A stretch of DNA of 64,000 bases from G963665495 sp963667575 (GCA_963667575.2 CAXXHY010000033.1:78556-142555), one strand, 5' to 3'. Shown: positions 1-8,987, counted from the stretch's first letter. Translations and numbers: made by a program. Notes: a model not told the origin generated them from the sequence alone.

Positions 1-1286
1 ATATGGACGTGCTCGGTCTGGCGCGTACGGAGGACGGCCTGGCCCTGGGGCTGCTGTTCATCCGTCAGGGCCGTTTGCTGGACAGAAAAAACTTTTTCTG
101 GCCCAAGCTGGCCTTGGAAGACGGACGCGAAGTTCTCGAGGGATTTCTTTCGCAATACTACAACCCGCAGCGCTTCATCCCGGACAAGATCCTGTTGCCC
201 TGGGATCTGGAAGCCGAATGTACGACAAACCAGGAATCCAGCGACATCACTGCCGCCAAAGATCCTGAAGAAACCAACAATACGCTTGCCCAGGACTGCA
301 ACGAGACTTCCGCAGGAGACCTGCCTTTCATGGAGGCCTTTGCCCTGGTCCTGGCCGAACGCCGGGGATCTGCGGTCAAGATTCATCCGCCCCGCTCGGG
401 TACGGAAAAACAACTGGTGGCCATGGCCGAAACCAATGCCCGCGAGTCCGCGGCCGTTGGCAAAGCCGCGCCCCTGCGTACCATGCTGACCTCCCTGGCC
501 GCAAAGCTGCACCTTCCGCCCCTGGACGAGAACAAGCCTTTCCGCATCGAATCCGTGGACGTTTCCCATACATCCGGACAGGAAACCCGGGCCGGAATGG
601 TTGTTTTCGAGGATGGGGAAGCCCGCAAAGATCAATATCGGGTGTACAAGTTCGATGATGAGGGACTGACCAACGACGACTACGGGGTCATGCGTTCGTG
701 GACGCGTCGCCGCATCAAATCCGGACCGCCCTGGCCGGACCTGCTGCTCATAGACGGAGGCAAAGGACAGCTGGCCATGATCGAAAAAACCCTGGAAGAC
801 GAGGGACAGCCCGGACTCTGGAACCTGGCCGCCATAGCCAAGACCCGTTCGCTCTCCGCACGGGACGGGATACGCAGAAAAGCCCATGCCTTGGATGACC
901 GTATCTTCCTTCCCGGACGCAAAAACCCCATGCCCATCAAGGAAGGATCCCCTGAGCTGCTTTTTTTACAGCACGTACGGGATACGGTGCATAATTTCGT
1001 TATCGGGCGGCACAGGCGTTCGCATCGCAAAAGCGCCCTGTCCGGCGAACTGCTTTCTTTGCCCGGAGTCGGACAAAAGACCGCGCGGCTTCTCTGGGAC
1101 CGTTTTCCGTCCCTGGATGCCATGCTCGAGGCCTCTCCCGAGAGTTTGATGCGCTTGCCGGGGTTTGGAAAAAAGAAGGCTGAAACCCTGTACGCCACGC
1201 TGCAGCAGCTCCGCCAGAACAAGAACAACTCCGAGACGCAGGATGCTGCATCAACCGAAACCAGAGAATCAGGCGATCGCCCATGA
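1..1286 (+). CDS. uvrC: UvrABC excinuclease subunit C (5'-truncated by window edge)
   Basis: UvrC makes the dual incisions around bulky DNA lesions together with UvrA and UvrB in the cytoplasm. The window holds about 427 codons; the family is near 600 residues, so the N-terminal GIY-YIG nuclease domain lies upstream and the first in-frame ATG (base 3) is internal. The RNase H-like C-terminal nuclease is clear: SVDVSHTSG and LLIDGGKGQ carry the catalytic aspartates, RDTVHNFVIGRHRR the histidine. A tandem helix-hairpin-helix follows (LLSLPGVGQKTA and LMRLPGFGKKKA). A polar insertion of about 30 residues (roughly residues 72-102 of this piece) lies before the nuclease domain. The stop overlaps the next start (ATGA), suggesting translational coupling. 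Identification is secure; only the 5' end is missing. Confidence 0.95.
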   Translation, partial: MDVLGLARTEDGLALGLLFIRQGRLLDRKNFFWPKLALEDGREVLEGFLSQYYNPQRFIPDKILLPWDLEAECTTNQESSDITAAKDPEETNNTLAQDCNETSAGDLPFMEAFALVLAERRGSAVKIHPPRSGTEKQLVAMAETNARESAAVGKAAPLRTMLTSLAAKLHLPPLDENKPFRIESVDVSHTSGQETRAGMVVFEDGEARKDQYRVYKFDDEGLTNDDYGVMRSWTRRRIKSGPPWPDLLLIDGGKGQLAMIEKTLEDEGQPGLWNLAAIAKTRSLSARDGIRRKAHALDDRIFLPGRKNPMPIKEGSPELLFLQHVRDTVHNFVIGRHRRSHRKSALSGELLSLPGVGQKTARLLWDRFPSLDAMLEASPESLMRLPGFGKKKAETLYATLQQLRQNKNNSETQDAASTETRESGDRP

Positions 1287-2938
1287 ACGCGACGTTCAGA
1301 CGTTTTGCCCCTGTTCTGGCTCTGACACTGCTGTCCGGCCTCTGCCTGTACGCGTTTTCACCCGTACTGCATGGCGGATTCATCAACTTTGACGACTACG
1401 ATTATCTGCTGCGCAACCCCATGGTGGGACACGGCCTGAACCTGCATACGCTCTCCCTGGCCTTCACCACTTTCCACGCCAGCAACTGGCACCCCCTGAC
1501 CTGGATTTCGCACATGCTGGATGTGGAACTTTTCGGCATGAATCCCGTGGCCTTTCATCTGGAAAACATGCTGCTGCATCTGGCAAACATGCTGCTGCTC
1601 ATCGCCCTGCTCCGGCGGATGACGGGCAGCTTCTGGAAGGCTTTTTGCGTGGGAGCGCTCTTCGGGCTGCACCCGCTGCGGGTGGAATCCGTGGCCTGGA
1701 TAGCCGAACGCAAGGATGTGCTTTGCGCGTTTTTTTTCCTGCTTACCCTGCTCTCCTATACGGCCTATGTTCGCAAGCCAGGGCTGTTGCGCTACCTGAT
1801 TGTGTTTTTCTGTCTGGCGTTGGGGCTGCTGGCAAAGCCCATGCTGGTCACTGCGCCCTTTGTGCTGCTGCTCCTGGATTACTGGCCCCTGCGTCGGATC
1901 GAATCCTTGAAAAACAGACAAATGATGCTGCGTCTGCTGTGGGAAAAAATACCGCTTTTTCTGCTCTCCGGGCTGGCCTGCCTGATGACCTGGCTGGCCC
2001 AGCAAAGCGCCGGAGCCATTGCCTCGGCAACGGACATGGAATTTGGCCAGCGCGTGCTGGTGGCGGCCAACGCCTACCTGGCCTACCTGGAAAAGACCTT
2101 CTTTCCCGCTGATCTGGCCTTGTTTTACCCCATGACTCCCCTATCCGATACGCGCATTCTTTTTTGCTTCGCTCTCCTGGCCGCAGTGAGCATCCTGGTT
2201 CTGCTCATGGGACGCAGACGCCCCTATCTGCCTGTGGGCTGGTTCTGGTACGCGGGCATGCTGGTGCCTGTGGCCGGATTCGTCAAAGTGGGCGGACAGG
2301 CCTTTGCCGACCGCTACACCTACCTGCCGCAACTGGGAATTTTCATCATCATTGTCTGGGCTGCCGCAGAACTGCTGCAAAGCAGAAAAATACGTACGGC
2401 CCAGCAATGGCTTCCTGCAGCAGTCATGGTCGCGCTGCTGGCCGTCATGACCTTCCAGACCCAGGCCCAGGCCCGCTTGTGGCAGGACTGCCGTACGCTT
2501 TATGAAGCCACCCTGGCCCGGACTTCGGACAATTTCATCATCCATTTCAACCTTGGCAAACTGCTGGCTGACAGAAAAGAACCCAAGGCTGCTTTGGAAC
2601 AATACGAAGCCGTCCTGGAAATCAGACCTTTTTATTTTGAGGCCCTCAATAACATGGCCTGGATACTGGCCACTTCCCCCGACGACTCCGTACGCGATGG
2701 ATATCGATCCATGTCCCTGGTGGAAAAGGCCATGCAGATTGTAGGGAAAAATAATCCCGGTCTAATGGATACGCTTGCCGCCGGATACGCGGAAGCTCAG
2801 CTTTACGAATCTGCGGCGTCCATTGCCCGACAGGCAGCGATCATTGCCGAGCACGCGGGGCTGGAGGATCTTGCGCGCGAAATCAGCGCCCACGCCGCCC
2901 TGTTCGCGTCCGGACAGCCTTTGCGGGACAACAGTTAG
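1283..2938 (+). CDS. GT-C-like multispanning membrane protein with C-terminal TPRs
   Basis: A 551-residue inner-membrane protein. An N-terminal signal-anchor is followed by FDDYDYLLRNPMV and HASNWHPLTWISHM, then many hydrophobic segments up to about residue 390, and a soluble C-terminus with tetratricopeptide-like helices (around 410-540). The motif HPLRVESVAWIAERKDVL is shared with a paralogue at 55766-57430 on the other strand. The fold resembles GT-C glycosyltransferases of the TMTC/protein O-mannosyltransferase type, and the acidic pair in FDDYDY sits where those enzymes keep catalytic acids. This suggests transfer of sugar from a lipid-linked donor to an exported protein or glycan, but the substrate is unknown. 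It is translationally coupled to uvrC by a 4-bp overlap. Function is family inference; the coding call is secure. Confidence 0.85.
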   Translation: MNATFRRFAPVLALTLLSGLCLYAFSPVLHGGFINFDDYDYLLRNPMVGHGLNLHTLSLAFTTFHASNWHPLTWISHMLDVELFGMNPVAFHLENMLLHLANMLLLIALLRRMTGSFWKAFCVGALFGLHPLRVESVAWIAERKDVLCAFFFLLTLLSYTAYVRKPGLLRYLIVFFCLALGLLAKPMLVTAPFVLLLLDYWPLRRIESLKNRQMMLRLLWEKIPLFLLSGLACLMTWLAQQSAGAIASATDMEFGQRVLVAANAYLAYLEKTFFPADLALFYPMTPLSDTRILFCFALLAAVSILVLLMGRRRPYLPVGWFWYAGMLVPVAGFVKVGGQAFADRYTYLPQLGIFIIIVWAAAELLQSRKIRTAQQWLPAAVMVALLAVMTFQTQAQARLWQDCRTLYEATLARTSDNFIIHFNLGKLLADRKEPKAALEQYEAVLEIRPFYFEALNNMAWILATSPDDSVRDGYRSMSLVEKAMQIVGKNNPGLMDTLAAGYAEAQLYESAASIARQAAIIAEHAGLEDLAREISAHAALFASGQPLRDNS

Positions 2939-3080
2939 TACGTATCTCCCAAAAGCGGCTCTCTTTCTTTGTGTAAAATTTCTGTTGATCATTTCTGCAT
3001 TCGGACAATTGTTCATGATCTGTCAGCGTATCACCAGCCATCCACCCCACTGGTCTGTCTTTTCTGAAGACACAATGAAA

Positions 3081-3109
3081 TTGACATTGCTAGCAGACTC
3101 CTGAATATA
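3081..3109 (+). promoter_or_regulatory. Candidate sigma70 promoter of the sugar ABC operon
   Basis: A perfect -35 hexamer TTGACA (3081-3086), a 17-base spacer and an AATATA -10 (3104-3109; overlapping TATATA at 3106-3111) lie about 115 bp upstream of the ABC ATPase gene. The rest of the 275-bp gap 2939-3213 is AT-rich and holds no convincing gene. The long leader could carry an operator, but I see no clear palindrome. Confidence 0.55.
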
Positions 3110-3225
3110 TATCCTGTTTCTTACTTATTGGATTGCATTTTTCTATAGCAAAAGAGTATGCATCTCGCTTCTGACTGACAACTGCTTGAATTTCGACGCA
3201 CGCATGCAACCACATGGGGGGGGTT

Positions 3226-4752
3226 ATGGGTTCACTGCTCGAAATGCGCGGCATCGTCAAAGAGTTTCCCGGAGTCAAAGCTCTGGATGGAGTCTTCCTG
3301 GAAGTCGGTCACCAGGAAATCCATGCCATTTGCGGTGAAAACGGTGCCGGCAAGTCCACCTTGATGCGCATCCTTTCAGGCGTCTATCCGCATGGTTCTT
3401 ATGAAGGCGAAATTCTTTACCAGGGACAACCGGTTGCTTTCAAAAACATCCGGAACGCCGAAAAAGCCGGCATTGCCATCATTCACCAGGAACTGGCGCT
3501 CATTCCCGAGCTGTCCATTACCGAAAACATATTTCTGGGCCACGAAATAGCCGCCCGCGGCATAATCGACTGGTCCGCCGCCACGTCCAAGGCACGGGAA
3601 TTGTTGCAACAGGTGGGCCTTCAGGAAAATCCGGACACGCCTATCAAAAATATCGGCGTGGGAAAACAACAGCTCGTGGAAATCGCCAAAGCTCTTGGCA
3701 AAAACGCCAGACTGCTCATTCTGGACGAACCCACTGCCGCGCTCAATGAAACCGACTCACAGCACCTGTTGAACCTGCTGCGCGAACTGTGCTCCAGGGG
3801 CATGTCCTGCGTGCTGATAAGCCACAAGCTCAACGAGATCCGAACCGTGGCGGACGCCGTGACCATCCTGCGCGACGGCCGTACCGTTGAAACCCTGCGG
3901 CCTGAAAACAAGCAATCTGACTGGCTGGACGAGGACCGTATCATCCAGGGCATGGTGGGCCGAGCCCTGACCTCCCGCTTTCCGGAACGCAGTCCGCAAA
4001 TTGGAGAGACTATCTTTGAAGTCCGGGACTGGACAGTCCGGAATCCCGAAATTCCCGAACGCTATGCCTGCAAGGAAATGAATTTTTTTGTCAGACGTGG
4101 CGAGATTGTCGGCTTTGCCGGGCTCATGGGCGCCGGCCGTACCGAGCTGGCTCGTTCGCTTTTCGGTCGGTCCTACGGGATTTTCGAAAAGGGACGCATT
4201 TTCATGCACAACAGGGAAATCGAACCCAAGACCATTGCGCAGGCCATTGAACAGGGGCTGGCCTATATCCCGGAGGACAGAAAAACTCTGGGCCTCAATT
4301 TGCTGGACGACATCAAAACTTCCGTTGTTTCTGCGGCCCTCAAACGTATCACACATTTGGGCAAGCTCGATCTGGAGCAGGAATACGCAGTGGCACAGAA
4401 TGCGCGCAGTTCCCTGGACATCAAATCCGCCGGCGTGGATGTCAACGTCGCCACCCTGTCGGGAGGCAACCAGCAAAAGGTGGTCCTGGGCAAATGGCTG
4501 TTCACCGAACCGGAACTGCTCATTCTGGATGAGCCCACACGGGGGATCGATGTAGGAGCCAAGTACGAGATCTACAAACTCATTTTTGAGCTTGCCGCAG
4601 AGGACAAGGGAGTGCTCGTGATTTCCTCCGAACTTCCCGAACTGCTGGGACTTGCGGACCGCATCTACACCATACGCGAAGGGACAATCACGGGCGTACT
4701 GGATCAGGCCGATGCCAGCCAGGAACGTCTCATGCGGCTCATGACTGCTTGA
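3226..4752 (+). CDS. Sugar ABC transporter ATP-binding protein (XylG/GguA type)
   Basis: Tandem ABC ATPase energising monosaccharide import (CUT2 family). The first half has Walker A GENGAGKST, Q-loop HQELALIPELS and Walker B LLILDEPTAAL. The second half carries the degenerate Walker A GLMGAGRTELAR typical of CUT2 ATPases, signature LSGGNQQKVVLGKWL and Walker B LLILDEPTRGIDVG. The PHGSYEGEI segment is characteristic of XylG/GguA. I choose the ATG at 3226 rather than 3214 because MGSLLEMRGIVKEF aligns with the XylG start; a G-run precedes it, so the ribosome site is not textbook. The next gene, 50 bp downstream, supplies both permease and binding protein, completing the transporter. The sugar (xylose, arabinose, galactose or glucose) cannot be read from the sequence. 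Confidence 0.93.
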   Translation: MGSLLEMRGIVKEFPGVKALDGVFLEVGHQEIHAICGENGAGKSTLMRILSGVYPHGSYEGEILYQGQPVAFKNIRNAEKAGIAIIHQELALIPELSITENIFLGHEIAARGIIDWSAATSKARELLQQVGLQENPDTPIKNIGVGKQQLVEIAKALGKNARLLILDEPTAALNETDSQHLLNLLRELCSRGMSCVLISHKLNEIRTVADAVTILRDGRTVETLRPENKQSDWLDEDRIIQGMVGRALTSRFPERSPQIGETIFEVRDWTVRNPEIPERYACKEMNFFVRRGEIVGFAGLMGAGRTELARSLFGRSYGIFEKGRIFMHNREIEPKTIAQAIEQGLAYIPEDRKTLGLNLLDDIKTSVVSAALKRITHLGKLDLEQEYAVAQNARSSLDIKSAGVDVNVATLSGGNQQKVVLGKWLFTEPELLILDEPTRGIDVGAKYEIYKLIFELAAEDKGVLVISSELPELLGLADRIYTIREGTITGVLDQADASQERLMRLMTA

Positions 4753-4801
4753 ATACTTACGCATCTTGCTCATCTGATAGCCGAAATACAAGGGGGCGGT
4801 A

Positions 4802-7126
4802 ATGAAAAACATTTCCGACGTGTTCTTAAAAAATATACGACAATTCAGCATGCTGTTCGCGCTTATTTCTCTGACAGCCTTTTTTCAGATCCGTACCGAC
4901 GGTCTGGTCCTCACCTCCGCCAACATGATCAACCTGCTCAACGGCAATGCCTACATTCTCGTGCTGGCCATTGGCATGGCGCTCGTGATCATTGCCGGGC
5001 ATATCGATCTTTCCGTCGGATCCGTAGCTTCCTTTGCAGGAATAATTACCGCACTGGCCATGCGTGATTGGGGGCTATCCCCTTTCCAGGGAGTGCTGCT
5101 CTGCCTGGCGGTCGGAGCTGCAATCGGCGCCTGGCAGGGATTCTGGGTGGCCTATGTCGGCATTCCCGCCTTTGTGGCCACTCTGGCGGGCATGATGCTC
5201 TTTCGCGGGGGCAACCAGCTCATCGGCAAGTCCAACACCATCCCCGTACCGGAAGGCATTCAATACCTCGGCGGCGGATATCTTCCTGCATTCGGCCCGG
5301 ATACGGGATTCAACAACCTGACCCTGCTTCTGGGGGCCGCGAGTATTATCTGGCTCATTCTGCAAACCCTGCTGTCCCGTCGCCGGAAAATTCGCCATGG
5401 AGGGACACCAGGCTCCTGGAACTGGACCATCATCCGCCTGGTGCTTCTGAGCGGCGTCATCGCCTGCATGACTTACCTCTTTGCCAGCGGCCGTCCGGGA
5501 ACCTCATTCCCCGTACCTGGTCTCATTTTGCTCGGTCTCACCCTTTGTTACGGCTATATCACCAAATATACGATTTTCGGCCGCCACATTTACGCTGTGG
5601 GCGGCGCATTGCACGCGGCGCAACTGTCAGGAGTCAATTCCCGGCGCGTGGTCTTTCTGGTCATGATGAACATGTCCGTACTGGCCGCCCTTGCGGGTTT
5701 GATGTTCATCGGACGGGCCACGGCATCCGGGCCTTTTGATGGCGTGAACTGGGAGCTGGACGCCATTTCGGCCGTATTCATCGGCGGTGCCGCAGTCACC
5801 GGCGGAGTGGGCACTGTCATTGGTTCGGTCATCGGCGGGCTCGTCATGGCCGTACTCAACAACGGCCTGCAGCTGCTGGGAGTGGGCGCCGATCTCACCC
5901 AGGTGGTCAAAGGACTCGTCCTGCTTCTGGCCGTGGCCTTTGACGTGTACAACAAAATGCAGGGCAAGCCGTCCCTGATCGGACTTCTGCTGAAAAGCAA
6001 ATCCTCCGATGATGGAGAAAAAACCAAAAGCGGCTGGAATAACGTCGTTGCCCGACCAGCCGTTATTATTGTTTCTCTCCTGATAATTGCCGGACTTGCC
6101 GTATGGGGTATTGGTTCCTGGAAAAGCGAACCTTCGGAAATGGCAGAGCAAGCCAACGGCCCTCTTGTTGGCGTAGCCATGCCGCAGAAAACTTCCGAAA
6201 ACTGGGTCCACGCGGAAAAATTGTTTCGCAACGGGCTGGCAAAGGCCGGATACCGCTACGATATCCAGTTCGCCAACGGTGGAGTGGCGGAGCAGCAGAG
6301 CCAAATCCAGACCATGATTGCCAAGGGCGCAAAGTATCTCATTATCGGCGCCATTGACGGAGCTCAGCTCGGCACACAGGTACGGGAAGCCAAGGAGGCT
6401 GGTGCGGTTGTCATCGCCTATGATCGTCTGATTACCAATACCAATGCCGTGGATTACTACGTGGCCTACGACAACTTCAAGATAGGCGTACTGCAGGGAA
6501 AAGCTCTACTGGAAGGATTGGCCAAACTCAAAGGCATGCCCCCCTGGACCGTCGAACTGCTGGCAGGCTCGCCCGACGACTCCAACAGCAAACTGTTTTT
6601 CGAAGGTGCCATGAGCGTGCTCCGCCCCTTTATCAAAGAAGGAAAAATAATAATCAAATCCGGACAGACAACCTTTGCCCAGACATCGACACAGGGCTGG
6701 AAAACCGAAAACGCCCAGAAGCGTATGGATACGATTCTGGCGGGGAGCTACAAGGACGGCAACATCGACGGGATCCTCGCTCCCAATGACAGCCTGGCCC
6801 GTGCCGTAATGACCTCCGTACGGGCTGCGGGTAAGGATCTGCCGGTGGTTACCGGCCTGGACTCCGAGGTGGAATCGGTCAAATCCATCATGAACGGCGG
6901 ACAGTACTGCACCATCATGAACGATACGCAAAATCTGGTGGAACAGACCATTACCATGGTTAATGCTCTCAATGAGGGGAATTCTCCGGAAATCAACGAC
7001 ACCACGACCTACAACAACGGCGTCAAGGTTGTACCGTCCCGTTTACTGGAGCCCATTGTCGTCACCCTGGAAAATGTTCACGAGGCCTACGTCAACAATC
7101 CCATTCTCAAGGATATAGTTCAGTAA
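4802..7126 (+). CDS. Fused sugar ABC permease and tethered substrate-binding protein
   Basis: A 774-residue protein joining two normally separate subunits. Residues about 1-395 are a CUT2 permease of the XylH/GguB type, recognisable from LAIGMALVIIAGHIDLSVGS and GAAIGAWQGFWVAY, with roughly ten membrane segments. After a short charged linker (about 396-418) comes an extra membrane helix (about 420-440), and then a periplasmic binding domain of the ChvE/XylF type (about 450-774): GVAMPQKTSENWV, MIAKGAKYLIIGAIDG, VIAYDRLITNTNAVDYYVAYD and ILAPNDSLARAV. The extra helix would place the binding domain outside the membrane, permanently attached to the permease. No separate binding-protein gene lies nearby, and no stop or frame break separates the halves. 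A strong ribosome site (AAGGGGG) precedes the ATG. Two fused chains per transporter would give two binding domains. Confidence 0.92.
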   Translation: MKNISDVFLKNIRQFSMLFALISLTAFFQIRTDGLVLTSANMINLLNGNAYILVLAIGMALVIIAGHIDLSVGSVASFAGIITALAMRDWGLSPFQGVLLCLAVGAAIGAWQGFWVAYVGIPAFVATLAGMMLFRGGNQLIGKSNTIPVPEGIQYLGGGYLPAFGPDTGFNNLTLLLGAASIIWLILQTLLSRRRKIRHGGTPGSWNWTIIRLVLLSGVIACMTYLFASGRPGTSFPVPGLILLGLTLCYGYITKYTIFGRHIYAVGGALHAAQLSGVNSRRVVFLVMMNMSVLAALAGLMFIGRATASGPFDGVNWELDAISAVFIGGAAVTGGVGTVIGSVIGGLVMAVLNNGLQLLGVGADLTQVVKGLVLLLAVAFDVYNKMQGKPSLIGLLLKSKSSDDGEKTKSGWNNVVARPAVIIVSLLIIAGLAVWGIGSWKSEPSEMAEQANGPLVGVAMPQKTSENWVHAEKLFRNGLAKAGYRYDIQFANGGVAEQQSQIQTMIAKGAKYLIIGAIDGAQLGTQVREAKEAGAVVIAYDRLITNTNAVDYYVAYDNFKIGVLQGKALLEGLAKLKGMPPWTVELLAGSPDDSNSKLFFEGAMSVLRPFIKEGKIIIKSGQTTFAQTSTQGWKTENAQKRMDTILAGSYKDGNIDGILAPNDSLARAVMTSVRAAGKDLPVVTGLDSEVESVKSIMNGGQYCTIMNDTQNLVEQTITMVNALNEGNSPEINDTTTYNNGVKVVPSRLLEPIVVTLENVHEAYVNNPILKDIVQ

Positions 7127-7170
7127 GCACGATAGACGGATCCTGAATCCTGTCTGATTGGATTCGCCAT

Positions 7171-7208
7171 AAAAAAACCGCGGCTTTTGCAAAAGCAGAA
7201 GCCGCGGT
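7171..7208 (-). terminator. Rho-independent terminator of the thrS-pheS operon
   Basis: A 10-bp perfect stem ACCGCGGCTT / AAGCCGCGGT with a 12-base loop is followed, on the minus strand, by a run of seven T. It lies 27 bp beyond the pheS stop and closes the translation operon. On the plus strand there is no T-run, so it should work mainly for pheS. Confidence 0.85.
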
Positions 7209-7234
7209 CCGTATAAGCTGTATAAATTGGGGTC

Positions 7235-8278
7235 TTAGAACTGGCGCAGGAAACGCAGATCGTTTTCAAAAAACATCCGCAGATCGCCTATTCCATACTT
7301 GAGCATGGACACGCGTTCGACACCCATGCCAAAGGCGAATCCGGTGTAGACTTCCGGATCATAGCCCACGGCCTTGAAAACTTCCGGATCAACCATACCG
7401 CAGCCGAGAATTTCCACCCATCCGGTCTGTTTGCAGACACGGCAGGGGGCATTGCCTACATGCCCTTTTCCTCCGCAGATGACGCAGGAGATGTCCACCT
7501 CGACACTGGGTTCGGTAAAGGGAAAAAAGCTCGGACGAAAGCGGACTTTGGTGTCCGAAGAAAAAACCTGTTTGGCTAAATGGGCCAGGGTACCGCGCAG
7601 ATCCGCCAGGCTGACGTTCTTATCCACGAGCAAGCCCTCGATCTGATGAAACATGGGCGTATGGGTCAGATCGGAATCACGGCGATAGACCTTGCCGGGA
7701 GCAACCACGGCAACAGGAGGTTTCTGCTGCAGCATGGTACGCACCTGCAGAGGCGAAGTATGCGTACGCAGGACAATGTTGTCCGTGATGTAGAGCGTAT
7801 CCTGCATGTCTCTGGCCGGATGGTCCGGAGGCATGTTCAGGGCTTCGAAGTTATGAAAATCGTTTTCCACCTCAGGGCCGGAAACAATGTCATAACCAAG
7901 TTTTTGAAATATGGCGCAAATTTCCTCGGTTACCCTGGTAATGGTATGAACGGAGCCGTTCCAGGGGGTTCTTCCGGGAAGCGTGGGATCAAAGCCTTCA
8001 ATGCCGGCCTGGCGTTTTGCCGTTGCCAGGGAGGCCTTGCGCTCGTCGAAAAGACGGGTGAGATCCTGTTTGACCGTGTTGGCGGTTTTACCGGCCAGCG
8101 GGCGGTCTTCCGGGGACAGTGCGGGCAGTCCTGCCATAATCTTGGCCAGGGAACCCTTTCTGCCTAAATAAGTGATGCGAATGTCTTCCAGTGCGTCGGG
8201 CGTATCTGCGGTTTCCAGATCTTTGGAAAATGCCGGTACAAGACCCTCCAATTCGGTGATCAGCGTATTACCGCTCAT
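7235..8278 (-). CDS. pheS: Phenylalanyl-tRNA synthetase alpha subunit
   Basis: Catalytic subunit of the alpha2-beta2 enzyme that charges tRNA-Phe in the cytoplasm. The 347 residues are full length: N-terminal coiled coil (about 1-90), then class II motifs including HPARDMQDTLYI, LRTHTSPLQVRTM (motif 2 region), GKVYRRDSDLTHTPMFHQIEG and FGMGVERVSMLKYGI (motif 3). A four-cysteine insertion, CVICGG and CRVCKQTG, looks like a small zinc-binding knuckle seen in a subset of bacterial PheS. It is the last gene of thrS-infC-rpmI-rplT-pheS; the usual partner pheT does not follow, because a terminator comes at once. A GAGG ribosome site precedes the ATG. Confidence 0.96.
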   Translation of the reverse strand: MSGNTLITELEGLVPAFSKDLETADTPDALEDIRITYLGRKGSLAKIMAGLPALSPEDRPLAGKTANTVKQDLTRLFDERKASLATAKRQAGIEGFDPTLPGRTPWNGSVHTITRVTEEICAIFQKLGYDIVSGPEVENDFHNFEALNMPPDHPARDMQDTLYITDNIVLRTHTSPLQVRTMLQQKPPVAVVAPGKVYRRDSDLTHTPMFHQIEGLLVDKNVSLADLRGTLAHLAKQVFSSDTKVRFRPSFFPFTEPSVEVDISCVICGGKGHVGNAPCRVCKQTGWVEILGCGMVDPEVFKAVGYDPEVYTGFAFGMGVERVSMLKYGIGDLRMFFENDLRFLRQF

Positions 8279-8327
8279 GATGGCCTCGCGATATCTTGTG
8301 GCGGGAAACGAAAAGCAATTGATAATG

Positions 8328-8358
8328 GCGACGGGCAGCTGAAGAAGCTGCCCGTCGC
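8328..8358 (-). promoter_or_regulatory. Strong hairpin between rplT and pheS
   Basis: A perfect 13-bp stem (GCGACGGGCAGCT and its complement) with a 5-base loop fills much of the 87-bp rplT-pheS gap. No T-run follows on the minus strand, so it is not a canonical terminator. It could act as an attenuator arm, RNA-processing site or 3'-stabilising structure that sets pheS level relative to rplT. Confidence 0.5.
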
Positions 8359-8365
8359 TGAGAAA

Positions 8366-8719
8366 TTAATCGAGTTTGGACTTGGCGAGTTCGACAAGCT
8401 TGGCAAAGTTGTCTTTTTCACGCACTGCGAGATCGGCAAGGACTTTGCGGTTCAGCTCGACACCGGCAAGGCTCAGGCCGCGCATAAAGCGGCTGTAGGA
8501 CATGCCGTGTTCACGAACACCAGCATTGATGCGGATGATCCAGAGCTTGCGGAATTCGCGTTTGCGAACCTTGCGGTCGCGGAAGGCATACACCAAACCG
8601 CGTTCTACTGTTTCACGCGCGCTCCTGTAGAGCTTGCTTCTGCTGCCGCGATAGCCTTTGGCCATCTCCAAATATTTCTTGTGCCTTTTATGGGCGCTTT
8701 TTCCTCTTTTCACACGCAT
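8366..8719 (-). CDS. rplT: 50S ribosomal protein L20
   Basis: Assembly-initiating protein of the large ribosomal subunit that binds 23S rRNA. The 117 residues match the usual family length. The basic N-terminus (MRVKRGKSAHKRHKKYL, AKGYRGSRSKLYRSARE) and the conserved IRINAGVREHGMSYSRFM segment are diagnostic. It lies 70 bp downstream of rpmI in the conserved infC-rpmI-rplT order. In other bacteria L20 represses this operon by binding its mRNA leader; I cannot point to a specific leader structure here. Confidence 0.98.
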   Translation of the reverse strand: MRVKRGKSAHKRHKKYLEMAKGYRGSRSKLYRSARETVERGLVYAFRDRKVRKREFRKLWIIRINAGVREHGMSYSRFMRGLSLAGVELNRKVLADLAVREKDNFAKLVELAKSKLD

Positions 8720-8789
8720 GGCGTGTTCCTCCGTAATGCTCTAGTTGTCTGCCTGCTGGGCCTCTGGACACGGAAACTGCAAGGCGTTG

Positions 8790-8987
8790 TTAAATGTAAG
8801 GCATCATCCGTTTAACATGCTTCATGTTCGCGTCGTCCACGAGTTCGCCTTGGCGCAGTCTTCTTTTCCGCTTGGCGTTCTTTTTGGTCAGAATATGCCG
8901 CATATTCTGCTGGCGTCTTCTGACTTTGCCGCTTCCGGTAGTGCGGAAACGTTTGGCGGCGCTTCTTTTTGTTTTCATTTTGGGCAT
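8790..8987 (-). CDS. rpmI: 50S ribosomal protein L35
   Basis: Small basic protein of the large ribosomal subunit, 65 residues, the expected size. It begins MPKMKTKRSAAKRFRTTGSG and contains RHILTKKNAKRKRRLRQ, both classic L35 signatures. An AGGAGAG ribosome site lies just ahead of the ATG (8985-8987). It sits between infC and rplT. The 177-bp gap from infC to rpmI is long enough to hold a regulatory leader or secondary promoter, but I did not identify a defined structure. Confidence 0.97.
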   Translation of the reverse strand: MPKMKTKRSAAKRFRTTGSGKVRRRQQNMRHILTKKNAKRKRRLRQGELVDDANMKHVKRMMPYI

